Shown: positions 34,387 through 43,052 of the stretch, piece by piece
How the letters are laid out: the number at the start of each line of letters is the position of its first letter
Numbering within the stretch: position 1 is the stretch's first letter
NCBI RefSeq assembly: GCF_024642085.1
Contig: NZ_JAHEBV010000063.1
Location: 1-64,000 of the forward strand
Reading direction: 5' to 3'
DNA length: 64,000 bases
Source: Novosphingobium sp.
Lineage (GTDB): Bacteria; Pseudomonadota; Alphaproteobacteria; Sphingomonadales; Sphingomonadaceae
The notes under the pieces: model-generated
What the model was told of the DNA's origin: nothing
Database searches by the model: none
What the model saw: only the letters and a program-made list of their open reading frames with translations
Position numbers and translations under genes: made by a program

Positions 34387-37374
34387 ATGAGGGGTAAATT
34401 GACTCTGCTGGCCGGCGTATGTGCCGGAGCGATTGCATTTCCTGCCTATGCGCAGGAAGCCAATAATGCGCCTGATAGTAGTGAAATCGTCGTCACCGCA
34501 CAGCGTTCGAGCGAACGTCTGCAAGACGTTCCAATTGCGGTCAGCGCTTTCAATACCGAGGCGCTTGAGCGCCAGCAGATCAAAAATACTTCGGATTTGC
34601 AGCTTACTCTTCCCAACGTCACTTTCACCAAAACGAACTTTACCAGCGCCAGCTTCACCATTCGCGGAATCGGCGATCTGTGCGTGGGCGTAACCTGCGA
34701 CAGCGCGACTGCGATTCACATGAATGACGCACCGCTGTTCGGCACCCGCTTGTTCGAAGGCGAGTTTTACGACATCGGGCAGATCGAAGTGCTGCGCGGG
34801 CCGCAAGGCACACTGTTTGGCCGCAACGCGACTTCGGGTGTGGTCAACATCAAATCGGCCCGGCCGCAGCTGGGCGATTTTGGCGCTGGTGCCGAAATCG
34901 AATATGGCAACTACGATTCCATGAAGGTCAAGGGAATGGTCAACATTCCCGTCGGCGAATCGCTCGCCGTGCGTCTTGCCGGTTTCTATCTGAAGCGCGA
35001 TGGCTACACTCAGAATCTGTACGATAATTCGCGTATTGACGATCGCAATATGTACGGCCTTCGCGGCTCGCTGCGCTTTGAGCCGGGCAGCGGAACGACG
35101 ATCGATATCGTGGCGCAGTATTTCCGCGAAGACGACAACCGGATGCGCATTCAGAAGCAGCTGTGCCAGCGCGATCCGACCGGCATTCTTGGCTGTCTCA
35201 ACGCTACGCGCGACTATCAGTTCACCAACGGCAACTCGACGTTGGGGACGATCTTTGCCAGCCAGGAGTTCTTCCGCATTCGCGGTGTTCCGTCCGGTCA
35301 GACACCGCTTACGCCCAACTTCTCGGTGGGGAGCCTTTACGGACCTGATGTTTTCGGGACAGCCGTCAACCCCGCCGATCCGCGGGTTGTGAATACTGCC
35401 TTCACGCCAAACTATTACACCTCTGAATGGATTGTGCAGGGGTCGATCAACCAGGAACTTGGCGATTCGCTTAACCTCAAGGTCAGCGGAAACTGGCAGA
35501 AGGTTAACCTTGATTCGCAGCAAGATTACAACAATGCGGCGCAAAGCCGCGCTCCACTTCAAAATGGTCTTAACAATCTTGCAGCCGCTGCTGCCGGAAC
35601 CTTCGGCCCTGGATTGCAGGCCTATTTGGCGCCGATTGCAGCGCGTCTGATACCCAATGGTCCGGCCGGCGTGTTGTGCACATCGGCAAGCGATCCCAAC
35701 TTGGTCGGCGTGTTCGGGGCGGCCAACGCTCGCGAATGCTCGATGAACCCACTGGCCTTTGACCGTTCGGTGAACAATCACACCAACTGGACTGCAGAAG
35801 CCATTCTCTCCTCCAACTTCGACGGACCGCTCAACTTCCTGCTGGGCGGAATCTACGGCAAGTACCATCTGACCGAAAACAGCTATTACGTCAGCGCGTT
35901 CGGGCTGGACTATGCTGCTGGTATCCTAGGGGCGCTGGGCGCGGCCGGAGCGGGCATACCGCCTGGTGCGAACAGCTCGTATTTCCTGGGTTCGCCAATG
36001 TACCGTAACAACTCGGACGATCTCAAGATCAAGACGTACGGTATTTTCGGCGAAGTTTACTACAAGTTCAGCGATGACGTGAAGCTGACCGTGGGTGCGC
36101 GCTACAACAACGATGAAAAAGACATCAAGGCACGCACATCGCTGTTCGTCGATGCGGTTGGCAATTCCGTGCTTGTGCCAACGGGTGCTGCCTCTCTCAA
36201 CAACGCCTTGGGTTACGCCGGTCTGGACTACGATGCCGGTTTGGCGGGTCCGCAAGAGTTTGCAATCCGCAACTCCAAGTTCTCGGCGTGGACCGGCCGG
36301 GCGGTGATCGATTGGAACATAACGTCCAATAATCTGCTGTATGCGTCCTATTCGCGCGGGTACAAATCAGGCGGTATCAATCCGCCTCTTTCGCCAATCT
36401 TCGCGGTGTCGGAAACATTCAATCCAGAGTTTGTTGATGCTTTCGAAATCGGTTCGAAGAACACGTTTGCCAATGGTAAGCTTCAACTCAACCTCACCGG
36501 CTTTTACTACAAGTACAAGGACCTTCAGCTTTCGCGGATTGTTGCCCGTACTTCGGTGAACGACAACGTCAGCGCAAATATCTGGGGGCTTGAAGCCGAA
36601 GCAGTTGTCCGCCCTGTTCCGGAATTGACGATCAATCTGTCGGCATCCTATCTCAACACTTCGGTGTCAGAAGACAAGTTGCTGGCCAATCCGCGTGACT
36701 TCGGCGCTGGCCGCAGTGATGCTGTGATCATCAAGGATATCACCAACGCAGCAAACTGCGCCGTCGGCTCCAACACCGGCAGCGCCGCGGCGGTCAATGG
36801 TTATGTGAACCAGGTCAACACACTGATAAATGGTGGTATCCCGGGTGTCACTGCCGGAGCAAATCTGCAACCGACCACCTCGTTCGGTGCAAACAGCGGA
36901 ATTGCTTCGACCGGTGCCTACAGCATCTGCGCTGTGCTCAACGCGCTCGCACCTAGTGTGGGAGCTGCGTTTGGAGGCGTCACTGTGGCGCTTGACGGGT
37001 TCAAAACAAACATTCGCGGAAACAAGCTGCCGGGCGCACCGGACGTCAAGTTTTCGGCCGGGGTGCAGTATGCGGCGCCGCTCGGCAATGATTTGACCCT
37101 TACTCCGCGCTTTGACATCACCATGACCGGAGAGACTACGGGCAACATCTTTAACGGACCTGTCAACGCAATTGACGCTTTCGTTCAGGCCAATGCCCAG
37201 ATCCAGCTCGATGGGCAGGACAAGAAATGGTTCCTCCGCGGCTGGATCCAGAACATCTTCGATGAAGATTCGGTCACTGGTCTTTATGTAACAGACCAAT
37301 CATCAGGCAACTTCACGAACATCTTCACCCTTGAACCACGCCGCTACGGTGTGACCGCGGGGATTAAGTTCTGA
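34387..37374 (+). CDS. TonB-dependent outer-membrane receptor
   Basis: A 995-residue receptor: signal peptide ending AYA/QE near residue 22, TonB-box-like EIVVTAQR, a plug domain with DVPIAVSAF, FTIRGIGD and QIEVLRGPQGTLFGRNATSG, then a 22-strand-type barrel ending in a C-terminal aromatic strand (YGVTAGIKF). The last Phe is the usual outer-membrane assembly signal. Sphingomonads use many such receptors for plant or algal compounds. The Shine-Dalgarno AGGAGAG is strong. The ligand is unknown; the neighbouring alpha-galactosidase/symporter cluster would fit a glycoside. The barrel includes Ala/Gly-rich loops with paired Cys, suggesting disulfides outside the cell. Confidence 0.92.
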   Translation: MRGKLTLLAGVCAGAIAFPAYAQEANNAPDSSEIVVTAQRSSERLQDVPIAVSAFNTEALERQQIKNTSDLQLTLPNVTFTKTNFTSASFTIRGIGDLCVGVTCDSATAIHMNDAPLFGTRLFEGEFYDIGQIEVLRGPQGTLFGRNATSGVVNIKSARPQLGDFGAGAEIEYGNYDSMKVKGMVNIPVGESLAVRLAGFYLKRDGYTQNLYDNSRIDDRNMYGLRGSLRFEPGSGTTIDIVAQYFREDDNRMRIQKQLCQRDPTGILGCLNATRDYQFTNGNSTLGTIFASQEFFRIRGVPSGQTPLTPNFSVGSLYGPDVFGTAVNPADPRVVNTAFTPNYYTSEWIVQGSINQELGDSLNLKVSGNWQKVNLDSQQDYNNAAQSRAPLQNGLNNLAAAAAGTFGPGLQAYLAPIAARLIPNGPAGVLCTSASDPNLVGVFGAANARECSMNPLAFDRSVNNHTNWTAEAILSSNFDGPLNFLLGGIYGKYHLTENSYYVSAFGLDYAAGILGALGAAGAGIPPGANSSYFLGSPMYRNNSDDLKIKTYGIFGEVYYKFSDDVKLTVGARYNNDEKDIKARTSLFVDAVGNSVLVPTGAASLNNALGYAGLDYDAGLAGPQEFAIRNSKFSAWTGRAVIDWNITSNNLLYASYSRGYKSGGINPPLSPIFAVSETFNPEFVDAFEIGSKNTFANGKLQLNLTGFYYKYKDLQLSRIVARTSVNDNVSANIWGLEAEAVVRPVPELTINLSASYLNTSVSEDKLLANPRDFGAGRSDAVIIKDITNAANCAVGSNTGSAAAVNGYVNQVNTLINGGIPGVTAGANLQPTTSFGANSGIASTGAYSICAVLNALAPSVGAAFGGVTVALDGFKTNIRGNKLPGAPDVKFSAGVQYAAPLGNDLTLTPRFDITMTGETTGNIFNGPVNAIDAFVQANAQIQLDGQDKKWFLRGWIQNIFDEDSVTGLYVTDQSSGNFTNIFTLEPRRYGVTAGIKF

Positions 37375-37410
37375 TCTGAATACCGTTCATTCCTGGGAGG
37401 GAATGCTGTG

Positions 37411-37436
37411 AGGCCCGGGCGCAAGTCCGGGCCTTT
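37411..37436 (+). terminator. Hairpin terminator after the TonB receptor
   Basis: AGGCCCGG (37411-37418) pairs perfectly with CCGGGCCT (37427-37434) around an 8-base loop and is followed by TTAC. The T-tract is short, but the stem is all GC apart from the closing pair, and it lies 37 bp after the receptor stop. Confidence 0.6.
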
Positions 37437-37510
37437 ACGTATGTGCCGAAGGGGGGCGACCAGCGCCTTCGCGCTTGACCGCCCGCGCGTGCAGGTAGCA
37501 GGTTGCCCTA

Positions 37511-37957
37511 ATGACCGATGCAGCGATGATCGTCCCAAGTTTGCAGATCGATGCCTGGGTTCAGCGGATGGCAGACATTGCCTTTGCATGCGCCGTAACA
37601 GGCGCCGCTGAAGGAGCGGCCCTCATCGCCGATCTGGCCCATGCCCTGGCCCGACACCCGCAAGGTCGCTTTACGGACCACACTGAACAGCTTGCTCAGC
37701 TGCTTGCTGCAAGAGCAGATGTGACCGCCGTACTAGTCCTGGTTGAACCGCTGGCAAGCTATATGCTCTCGGCTGCGCCCGGCGCGGCACACTTGGCAAC
37801 GGTTGTGGCGCGCGGCGCTTCTATGGAGCATCATGCCGAAGGCAATAGCGCAGCGCTGGCCCTGGCCGGCGCACTTGCTTCGGCACTTGCCGGCTCGGCA
37901 ATTGCAGTCGATAGCTTGGCAAAAGGTGGTGGCCGCGGCGCGTTTCAGTTTAATTGA
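37511..37957 (+). CDS. Hypothetical Ala-rich protein
   Basis: A 148-residue frame beginning MTDAAMIVPSLQIDAWVQRM with no recognised family. It is Ala/Leu-rich and probably mostly helical, with conserved-looking His and acidic positions, a hydrophobic stretch ALALAGALASALAGSAIAV near residue 115, and a Gly-rich end (AKGGGRGAFQFN). No clear Shine-Dalgarno precedes the ATG. Codon bias with GC-rich third positions supports real coding. No functional partner is evident. Confidence 0.5.
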   Translation: MTDAAMIVPSLQIDAWVQRMADIAFACAVTGAAEGAALIADLAHALARHPQGRFTDHTEQLAQLLAARADVTAVLVLVEPLASYMLSAAPGAAHLATVVARGASMEHHAEGNSAALALAGALASALAGSAIAVDSLAKGGGRGAFQFN

Positions 37958-38032
37958 GCTTGGTACATAGTAGGTGACAGGGGCCCATCACGCACTGGGC
38001 GGGCGCAGATGCGGCAGCCAAAAAAACAGCCA

Positions 38033-38635
38033 TCAGCGAACAAGCGCGGCTTCGATCGCGATGTGGATCGCTTCGGAAGTGTGGCTTGCCCCGACCTTGT
38101 TCAGCATATTGGCGCGGTGGATTTCGACCGTGCGCGGGCTGATCGAAAGACGTTCGCCGATCATGCGATTGGACATTCCGTTGGCGACCCCGGTCAGTAC
38201 TTCGCGTTCGCGCGGCGTCAGCCGCTGAATTCGGCTGCGTGCATTGGCTTCGCGCAGGCGCAGCGAACCCATTGCGTCGTGCCCGAGCTGCGCCGCGGCA
38301 AGTGTACTACGCACTAGTTCCGCAGTGAAAGGCCATTCCAGATATCCGGTAGCGCCGTCCATGACGGCACGCACCACCCGCCCCGTTTCGGGCGCCTCGG
38401 CATAGGCGACCAGTGCCATCCAGTTTTCGTGACGGGTCATGCAATCCACCATCGCGGCAACCGATGCACCATTGTCATGGACAAAAATTACGCCATCGCG
38501 AGGCCAGCGCTGGGCAAGTTCATTTGCATCCTCAAATGGTTCGACATGGATAGCGCTGCCGATCAACAGATGGGATATGGCAGCCCGGCGGCGGCTGTCA
38601 GGATCGACAAGTATCAGTATTTCCACGCTATTCAT
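38033..38635 (-). CDS. FixJ/NarL-type response regulator with degenerate receiver
   Basis: A 200-residue two-domain regulator. The N-terminal receiver-like part keeps acidic residues (VDPDSRRR) but has GVIFVHDNGAS at the phosphorylation strand, and YLEWPF where the invariant Lys-Pro normally stands, so phosphorylation control is doubtful. The C-terminal LuxR helix-turn-helix is intact: LTPREREVLTGVANGMSNRM, then RTVEIHRANMLNKVGAS. It is a DNA-binding regulator standing alone, with no histidine kinase beside it. Target genes are unknown. Confidence 0.82.
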   Translation of the reverse strand: MNSVEILILVDPDSRRRAAISHLLIGSAIHVEPFEDANELAQRWPRDGVIFVHDNGASVAAMVDCMTRHENWMALVAYAEAPETGRVVRAVMDGATGYLEWPFTAELVRSTLAAAQLGHDAMGSLRLREANARSRIQRLTPREREVLTGVANGMSNRMIGERLSISPRTVEIHRANMLNKVGASHTSEAIHIAIEAALVR

Positions 38636-38814
38636 GTGCAGTTGCCCCTACCGGTTACTGCCTAAGCACTAACCCGCGCGGCTGGTGCAGGCCCGCGCGC
38701 ATGGATGGGGAATGGAGCAATGGGGACACGTCGATCAGGCTTCAGCTAGCGGACAAGCTGGAATTATTTCAGTCCGTTACGGACTATTCGTCAGATCCGG
38801 GGGCACAAAAACCG

Positions 38815-39498
38815 CTAATCAATGAACCCCAGGCGCCTTGCGCTGGCTTCCAAGGCCTGCTTGCGGCCAGGGGCCAGGCGATTGGCGCGCTCGGCAAAAA
38901 CGGCAACAAGTTCCGGGCCGGCCTTGCCGGGTGAGCCGCAATCGAAGGGCGGGGCGGGATCGTATTCCAGCGCGAGCTGGACGGCGCGGGCATGATCGTC
39001 CCCCGCGATACGGGCGATCAAGGCCAGGGCGAAATCGATCCCTGCAGTCACTCCGCCTCCTGTCACCCGGTTGCGATCAAACACCGTACGTGCGGCAACA
39101 GGTTCGGCGCCGAACATCGAAAGCATATCATGCCAAGCCCAATGCGTAGTGGCCCGGTATCCGCGCAGCAAACCTGCCGCGCCCAGAACCAGTGCGCCGG
39201 TGCAGACGCTGGTGACCCATTCAGCCTCGGGCCCGACCTGCCTGATCCAGGCCAGCGCGGCTGGATGATCGATAACTTGGGCAATGCCCATGCCGCCCGG
39301 TACGCAAAGCAAATCGGTGTGCGGCACATCGGCAAAGGTTGCAGTCGGCAGGATTGAAAATCCCGCATCGGTCGGCACCGGTTCGATCCGGTTCCAAACA
39401 AGGTCAACTTTTGCACCGGGCAGGCGCGAAAGGAACTGCGCCGGTGCTGTCAGGTCAAGCTGGGTAACGCCGGGGAACAGCAGGAAGGCGATGTGCAT
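38815..39498 (-). CDS. DJ-1/PfpI family protein (isonitrile hydratase-like)
   Basis: A 227-residue DJ-1/PfpI fold protein with the nucleophile-elbow Cys in WVTSVCTGALVLGAAGLL near residue 105 and the early segment FLLFPGVTQLDLTAP containing the family acidic residue. It resembles the stand-alone domain of GATase1-like AraC regulators and Pseudomonas isonitrile hydratase (InhA). The helix-turn-helix part of the regulators is absent. The start at 39498 (MHIAFLL) is chosen where the fold begins; a TTG 12 codons upstream is possible. The substrate is uncertain. Confidence 0.8.
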   Translation of the reverse strand: MHIAFLLFPGVTQLDLTAPAQFLSRLPGAKVDLVWNRIEPVPTDAGFSILPTATFADVPHTDLLCVPGGMGIAQVIDHPAALAWIRQVGPEAEWVTSVCTGALVLGAAGLLRGYRATTHWAWHDMLSMFGAEPVAARTVFDRNRVTGGGVTAGIDFALALIARIAGDDHARAVQLALEYDPAPPFDCGSPGKAGPELVAVFAERANRLAPGRKQALEASARRLGFID

Positions 39499-39545
39499 GT
39501 CGGCCGGTGTTGCAGACCAGCCTTGCAGGGTCAACGTAAGCAGCG

Positions 39546-39581
39546 AACAACGGCCCGGCGGTGCTTTCGACCACCGGGCCG
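39546..39581 (-). terminator. Strong hairpin terminator after the surface-protein gene
   Basis: On the minus strand CGGCCCGGTGGT pairs with ACCGCCGGGCCG (12 bp including one T-G wobble) around the loop CGAAAGC and is followed by TTGTT. It lies 24 bp past the stop of the large beta-rich protein and before the DJ-1 gene start, so it should separate the two minus-strand genes. Confidence 0.7.
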
Positions 39582-39604
39582 CTCATCATCGGCAGGCGCG
39601 CCCT

Positions 39605-41896
39605 TCAGGCTGCGAACTGGAATTGCTGCTGGGCATAGGCCAGATCGAAAGTGTCGTCATAGACACCGATCGAAGCGACCGGAACCACCGTACCGAACTG
39701 GGCTAGCGGCCCCAGAGTGATATTGTCACTGGCCACTTCAATGTCATAGCCCAGTTCCACCGATAGCAGGCTGACACTGACCCCGACGTTGAAGCCCAGA
39801 TCAGTATCATTGTTCAGCGTTGCATCGGGAGCGAGAGTGAAAGTAAACTCAACCAGTCCGTCGCCGTCTCCGCCCTGATCGATAAGTGAGGCGTTGAGCA
39901 ACTGAATGTCGTCGCCGAAGGTAAAGGCCTGGCTTGATCCATCCTCGAACAGCAGAAAGCCGCTAAGGGTGCCCAGCGCCATGCTGAAGCTCTGAATGAA
40001 GTTAAGCCCGGCCGACAGATCGACGTCCAGGATATCGGCATCGGCAAAGAACGGTCCAAAGTCGATCCGCGGCGGATCAAACGGGTTCGCTCCGCCGAAC
40101 AGGATTTGCGACACCATCTGGTCGAGATCGAGGTTGAGCTGCAGGAAGTTGTTGCTGGCGCCATCGGCTATCACCGGATTGGGAGGATAGTCTTCGCTGG
40201 TCGCGATGTGCGGCCACGCGAAATCGACCGATAGCGAATCAAGCGGTGGCGGCAGGGTGAATGTTCCGCCCAGCGTAGTGCTGTCGATGTTGAGCAGGTC
40301 ATAGCTGCCCGGCCCGATACCGATGGAAAATATATCGCCGCCTTCGTTGATGCTGCCCAAAGCGCCAAGATCAATATTGACCCCGGCAAAGGCGGTAAGT
40401 GCCACATCGTAAAGGAATTGCAGGACGTAGGAGCCTTCGGGACCGACGGTATTGAAATGCGCGCTGGTGACCAAGGCGGCCGTGCCGATAAGCAAGACAT
40501 CAGTGGTTTTGTTGTAGTTGGTATCAACCGTCAGATCATAGCCGGCTGTCGCATCGATTTCACCGCCATTGAACACGAGCGTGGATTGCAGCCCAAGCTG
40601 CACATGGCCGGAAATGCCTGCATAGAGCGTGTCGCCAATTTGCTTGCTGAACTCGCCCGTGTCGACTCCGATAAAGCGATCATCGACAAAGGTGAAGGCA
40701 TTGCCCGATGCCCAGATATTCTGATCGGCTGCTACGAACAGGGCTTGATCGGTCGTCGTGTTGTATTCGTAGATGATCGGGACCGTGTAGGTTGCGGTTT
40801 CGGTATCGCCGTTTGAAACCTCTTGCGCCGTGGCAGTAAAGGTGAGGTCGAAGGCCGTGTCCTGATCAATCGGCAGAACCAGCAGGAAGTCCTGGTTGAT
40901 ATGGTCAGGTTCACCGACCGTCGCCACGCCCACCGGAGTGATCGTAACACCCGCTGGCAAGCCGCCACTGACCAGGCCAGTCAGGTATTCCGAACTGTCG
41001 GCATCCGCCTGGTCGGCGCTGACGTGGAGAAGGACTTCGTTGACTACTCCGGTTGTCTCCCAGGTGGCCGTGATTACCGGACGATCAGCAACAGCCGCAA
41101 TGTTCAGCGTTACCAGGGCGTGGTCTTGCCCCCCGGCACCGTCAGACACGCAATATTCAAAGCTGACCTGTCCGGCATAGTCGAGCTCAGGCGTGTAGAT
41201 GATTGTCTTGCCGTCAGCGGCTATGGCAACTGTGCCGTGGGCGGGCTGCTCGTGAATCTCGGTGATGGTCAGCGGATCGCCATCGCCGTCGGTGTCATTT
41301 ACAAGCACGTTAAGCATTACTGGGGTGGGCGTTTTAGACGGATCATCAAGTCCGCTTGCCCCGTCTTCGAACATAGCGATTACGTCATCCATCGCGTCGG
41401 GCGCGGCAGGCGCAATGCCGATCAGCTTTGTGGCCCCGCCATCGCGCGGACCAGTGCCGCCGCCAACACCGTCAAGCCTCACGCCAAAACGCTGGTGCGC
41501 AATGTCGTCAAGCGTCAGATCGCCGGCACTGTTGCTAAGCGTGAAAGTGCTGTCTCCCACCGCGTCACGACCGCGCCCGGCTGAGCCGAATTCGACACCC
41601 ACATCGAAACCATCGCGTGTCTTGCCGGTCATATTTGCGCCGTGGCCAAGATCGAGCACGCCGTTAGCCTGGATTCGTGATCCGGAAACAGCAAGGTCGC
41701 CGGTGATTGTCAGGCCTGCCATCTTGCCTTCGTCAAGGTCAAAGAACAGGCCTCGCAAATCGGGTATCTTGTTGGTCGTGCCATTGGCCACAACTTCAAA
41801 CACAATTGCACCGCCGGATTCGGTCGCGGTCACCGTTACCCCGGGGTTGCCCGGGATAGTGAAGATGATTTGGCGCGGGCAGAATTCATCAGGCAT
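39605..41896 (-). CDS. Large acidic beta-rich surface or secreted protein with cadherin-like repeat
   Basis: A 763-residue protein, strongly acidic and rich in Asp, Gly, Thr and Val. Residues about 185-275 match an Ig/cadherin-like repeat of bacterial adhesins (NVLVNDTDGDGDPLTITEI, then YTPELDYAGQVSFEYCVSDG). The flanking parts are also beta-rich but were not recognised. No N-terminal signal peptide is present, so export by a type I system with a C-terminal signal is plausible; the end (DDTFDLAYAQQQFQFAA) is compatible. It has a near-ideal AAGGAGG site preceded by a hairpin, and its own strong terminator. A biofilm, adhesion or calcium-binding role is inferred only. Confidence 0.7.
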   Translation of the reverse strand: MPDEFCPRQIIFTIPGNPGVTVTATESGGAIVFEVVANGTTNKIPDLRGLFFDLDEGKMAGLTITGDLAVSGSRIQANGVLDLGHGANMTGKTRDGFDVGVEFGSAGRGRDAVGDSTFTLSNSAGDLTLDDIAHQRFGVRLDGVGGGTGPRDGGATKLIGIAPAAPDAMDDVIAMFEDGASGLDDPSKTPTPVMLNVLVNDTDGDGDPLTITEIHEQPAHGTVAIAADGKTIIYTPELDYAGQVSFEYCVSDGAGGQDHALVTLNIAAVADRPVITATWETTGVVNEVLLHVSADQADADSSEYLTGLVSGGLPAGVTITPVGVATVGEPDHINQDFLLVLPIDQDTAFDLTFTATAQEVSNGDTETATYTVPIIYEYNTTTDQALFVAADQNIWASGNAFTFVDDRFIGVDTGEFSKQIGDTLYAGISGHVQLGLQSTLVFNGGEIDATAGYDLTVDTNYNKTTDVLLIGTAALVTSAHFNTVGPEGSYVLQFLYDVALTAFAGVNIDLGALGSINEGGDIFSIGIGPGSYDLLNIDSTTLGGTFTLPPPLDSLSVDFAWPHIATSEDYPPNPVIADGASNNFLQLNLDLDQMVSQILFGGANPFDPPRIDFGPFFADADILDVDLSAGLNFIQSFSMALGTLSGFLLFEDGSSQAFTFGDDIQLLNASLIDQGGDGDGLVEFTFTLAPDATLNNDTDLGFNVGVSVSLLSVELGYDIEVASDNITLGPLAQFGTVVPVASIGVYDDTFDLAYAQQQFQFAA

Positions 41897-41916
41897 GGTC
41901 GTCCTCCTTGGTGAGA

Positions 41917-41937
41917 GGCCTGGCCAGTGACCAGGCC
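41917..41937 (-). promoter_or_regulatory. 5'-leader hairpin before the surface-protein gene
   Basis: GGCCTGG and CCAGGCC (perfect 7-bp arms, 7-base loop) lie about 6 bp upstream of the AAGGAGG ribosome site of the minus-strand gene at 39605-41896. A stem this close could affect translation or mRNA stability. Confidence 0.4.
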
Positions 41938-42296
41938 CCGATACGGTGCGACCCGAGGAGCGACCCTGAAATATAACTGCGTCCGTTGCGCGTCGAGCTG
42001 CGACTCGATCTCAAACAGAACCGCTAGTTCAATAGCAGGGACGTTGCCAGGATGCTATACGATTTAGTAACTGCATATTCACCATGAATTTGTTAGAGGA
42101 TTAATTAACTACTCAAATTCGGCAGTATTTTATATATCTCGCATCTTACTCAATATATACGCTTGTGTAGTGAATTAGCCTGTGACGCGCAGCAAGCCAG
42201 CCGTTAACCTGACCCACAGTGCGATGCATGGTCCCGCCCTTGACCGCGCTCGGCCCGTCCTGTTAATCGCATGATTAATTAATGGGAGAGCGGCAC
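41938..42296. other. AT-rich divergent promoter region
   Basis: This roughly 360-bp gap between the surface-protein gene and a short-chain dehydrogenase is the most AT-rich part of the right half, especially 42050-42180 with runs such as TTAATTAACTACTC and ATTTTATATATC. No gene was seen. It probably holds promoters for both divergent genes and could be a target of AT-binding proteins. A GGGAG ribosome site precedes the ATG at 42297. Confidence 0.5.
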
Positions 42297-43052
42297 ATGG
42301 CGGGCAGGATGGACGGGCGGGTCGTGATGATCACCGGAGCATCGTCCGGGTTCGGAGCTCACTTTGCGCGGCTTCTCGCGGGCGAGGGCGCGCAGGTTGT
42401 TTTCGGTGCCCGCCGCGTTGACAGGATCGCCGAGCTGGCCCTGGAAATCGGCGATAATGCCCTGGCAATCCCCCTCGACGTAACCGACGAAGCATCGATC
42501 ATTGCGGGCTACGATGCCGCCGAAGCGCGATTCGGAACGGTTGATACGGTGATTGCCAATGCCGGTCTGGCAAGGGAAGGGCGGTCGACTGATGTGACCA
42601 AGGCCGACATCGACACCCTGCTCGCCACAAATCTGACCGGCCTTTACCTGACTGCCCGCGAAGGCGCGCGGCGGATGATCGCCGCAGGATACCGAGACAG
42701 TGAACGCGGGCGGATTGTGCTGATCGGGTCGATCACGGCCGGGCTGACCGGCAATGGCGATGCTGCCTACGCCGCCAGTAAAGCAGCAGTGGCGCATCTG
42801 GGCCGCCAATTTGCGCGCGAATGGGTGCGTCAGGGGATCAACGTCAACACTCTGCAGCCGGGCTACATCCAGACCGAGGTCGCCGGTGACTGGTTCCAGA
42901 CGGAAGGCGGCCAGCACCATATCAACAGCTTCCATCGCCGCCGTCTGTGCCCGATCGATGCGCTGGACGAGCCGCTGATCCTGCTTTGCTCCGATGCCGC
43001 CCGGCACATCACTGGGGCGACCATCACAATCGACGACGGTCAGGCGCTGTGA
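42297..43052 (+). CDS. Short-chain dehydrogenase/reductase
   Basis: A 251-residue classical SDR with cofactor motif TGASSGFGAHFARLL, NAG (VIANAGL), catalytic Ser in IVLIGSITAG and Y-x3-K in YAASKAA, plus a C-terminal TGATITIDDG typical of 3-oxoacyl reductase-like enzymes. It should reduce or oxidise a carbonyl or alcohol using NAD(P)(H). It overlaps the following thiolase-like gene by 4 bp (GTGA), suggesting joint action in acyl-CoA metabolism. The start at 42297 has GGGAG upstream; an ATG five codons earlier lacks it. Confidence 0.85.
   Translation: MAGRMDGRVVMITGASSGFGAHFARLLAGEGAQVVFGARRVDRIAELALEIGDNALAIPLDVTDEASIIAGYDAAEARFGTVDTVIANAGLAREGRSTDVTKADIDTLLATNLTGLYLTAREGARRMIAAGYRDSERGRIVLIGSITAGLTGNGDAAYAASKAAVAHLGRQFAREWVRQGINVNTLQPGYIQTEVAGDWFQTEGGQHHINSFHRRRLCPIDALDEPLILLCSDAARHITGATITIDDGQAL

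Noticed and set aside
32961-34397. A 478-codon plus-strand frame opposite the TIR-TPR gene
   Set aside because: It has no recognisable domain, while the minus-strand TIR motifs and membrane helix are clear. Treated as a shadow.
34297-35868. A 523-codon open frame antisense to the TonB receptor
   Set aside because: Composition is that of a shadow frame, with no motif and no ribosome site. The plus-strand receptor has signal, plug and barrel motifs.
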